Source: Phycisphaerales bacterium (lineage in GTDB: Bacteria > Planctomycetota > Phycisphaerae > Phycisphaerales > UBA1924). From it: DNA of 5,755 nucleotides. Positions 5,199 to 5,755 of the stretch are shown here, piece after piece (position 1 is the stretch's first letter; each line of letters opens with the position of its first letter). A model generated the notes under the pieces. That model searched no databases. It was not told the origin of the DNA and saw nothing but the letters and a program-made list of their open reading frames with translations. The position numbers and the translations under genes are program-made. The DNA is taken from the NCBI GenBank assembly GCA_029260415.1, contig JAJDDH010000346.1:1-5755 (forward strand), given 5' to 3'.

Positions 5199-5755
5199 TT
5201 ACGGGCAGCCGGCGCCGAACAGGCCCAGGAAGGTGACCACGTCGGAGAAATCGAAGGAGCCAAAGGGCGGGGCGAGGTCGGAGACGGGGTCCATGGTGCC
5301 GAAGCCGACAAGGAACGCGGCGACATCGGAGAAGTCGAGGCTCCCGAACGGTTCAGCCAGGTCGGCCCCGTTGCACGGGATGCCGATCGACTCGAAGTCC
5401 ATCTCGACGGGCGGGCTCTTGCCCAGCAGTTCCCACTGGTCGTAGGCGGTCTGCCCGGTGGTGTCGGTGGTGTTCTCGTCGCGGAGGAACTCGATGTACT
5501 CCTTGGACGCGGTCTGGTACCAGACGCTGACCTCGGCGCGGGTTGCGCCGGCGGGGATGGCGTAGTTGGTGTCGTCCCAGTACTGCCCGTCGGCGTAGGT
5601 CGCCGCGACCGGGGCGGCCTGGACGAGGTCGAAGCCCGCGTTGGTGAATCCGCGCGGCGGGATGCGGTTGTCCTTGAGCCACTCGTTGTTGAGCACGAAG
5701 TGGAAGCTCTCACCCACGGGCTCGCCCGTGGCGGCGCTGACGTCGGCGCCGATGC
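5199..5755 (-). CDS. Large secreted protein, C-terminal part, with GC-type dockerin (possible multihaem cytochrome; 5' end outside window)
   Basis: The frame is open to the right edge, so 184 residues are visible, beginning IGADVSAATGEPVGESFHFV; the stop is TAA. The in-frame GTG at 5715-5717 is not the start, because clear coding sequence (GADVSAATGEP) continues beyond it. Motifs counted from the window edge are DNRIPPRGF (28-36), YADGQYWDDTNY (53-64), YQTASKEYIEFLRDEN (79-94) and LGKSPPVEM (110-118). I recall the pattern DNRIPPxGF ... YWD ... YQ-x-x-S-x-E-Y-I-x-F-L from the C-terminal beta-sandwich of multihaem c-type cytochrome proteins of Deltaproteobacteria and planctomycetes. If so, CxxCH haem sites should lie upstream, outside the window; none is in the visible part. 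The tag occupies the last 58 residues (5202-5375), with PFGSFDFSDV in its second half. Export is inferred from the tag, as the N-terminus is not visible. Naming it a cytochrome is tentative; membership of the tagged set is firm. Confidence 0.85.
   Translation of the reverse strand, partial: IGADVSAATGEPVGESFHFVLNNEWLKDNRIPPRGFTNAGFDLVQAAPVAATYADGQYWDDTNYAIPAGATRAEVSVWYQTASKEYIEFLRDENTTDTTGQTAYDQWELLGKSPPVEMDFESIGIPCNGADLAEPFGSLDFSDVAAFLVGFGTMDPVSDLAPPFGSFDFSDVVTFLGLFGAGCP

Overview
The window looks like chromosomal DNA of a planctomycete, most likely of the Phycisphaerae/Phycisphaerales type. The DNA is GC-rich. More tellingly, four consecutive exported proteins end in the same two-part C-terminal domain of 57-58 residues, built on D-L-A-x-P-F-G-x-x-D-F-S-D-V-x-x-F-L and ending in G-C-P. 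I know this domain from Phycisphaerales proteins, where (from memory) NCBI protein naming calls it a GC-type dockerin domain. No database search was run; all family calls rest on motif recognition.

Layout. At the left edge (1-216, plus strand) is the C-terminal end of a transketolase. A hairpin (243-274) separates it from a convergent series of four minus-strand genes that fills the rest of the window. In order of position these are: a seven-repeat FG-GAP/integrin-type beta-propeller protein (280-1695); a secreted protein of no family I can name, with a CxxC motif (1882-3270); a secreted PQQ-dependent sugar dehydrogenase-like propeller protein (3495-4859); and the C-terminal part of a large secreted protein cut by the right edge (5199-5755), whose visible part resembles the end of multihaem c-type cytochrome proteins. 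The three complete proteins start with a signal peptide, and all four end in the dockerin-like tag.

The four tagged genes are not a tight operon. The gaps between them are 186, 224 and 339 bp. A strong intrinsic terminator (1799-1835) follows the second of them, and the three complete genes have individually recognisable starts, with good Shine-Dalgarno sites for the FG-GAP and sugar dehydrogenase genes. They look like a cluster of separately transcribed exported proteins sharing one anchoring or assembly module. The bodies are unrelated but the tag is common, so the natural reading is a cargo-plus-tag arrangement: different secreted proteins sent to, or docked on, the same structure. No partner (cohesin, sortase or sorting protease) is encoded here.

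Non-coding parts. The 339-bp gap upstream of the sugar dehydrogenase gene holds a four-unit 11-bp tandem array (5140-5183). The AT-richer gap upstream of the unknown secreted gene holds a 16-bp inverted repeat. I saw no tRNA, rRNA, CRISPR array, insertion sequence or phage gene.
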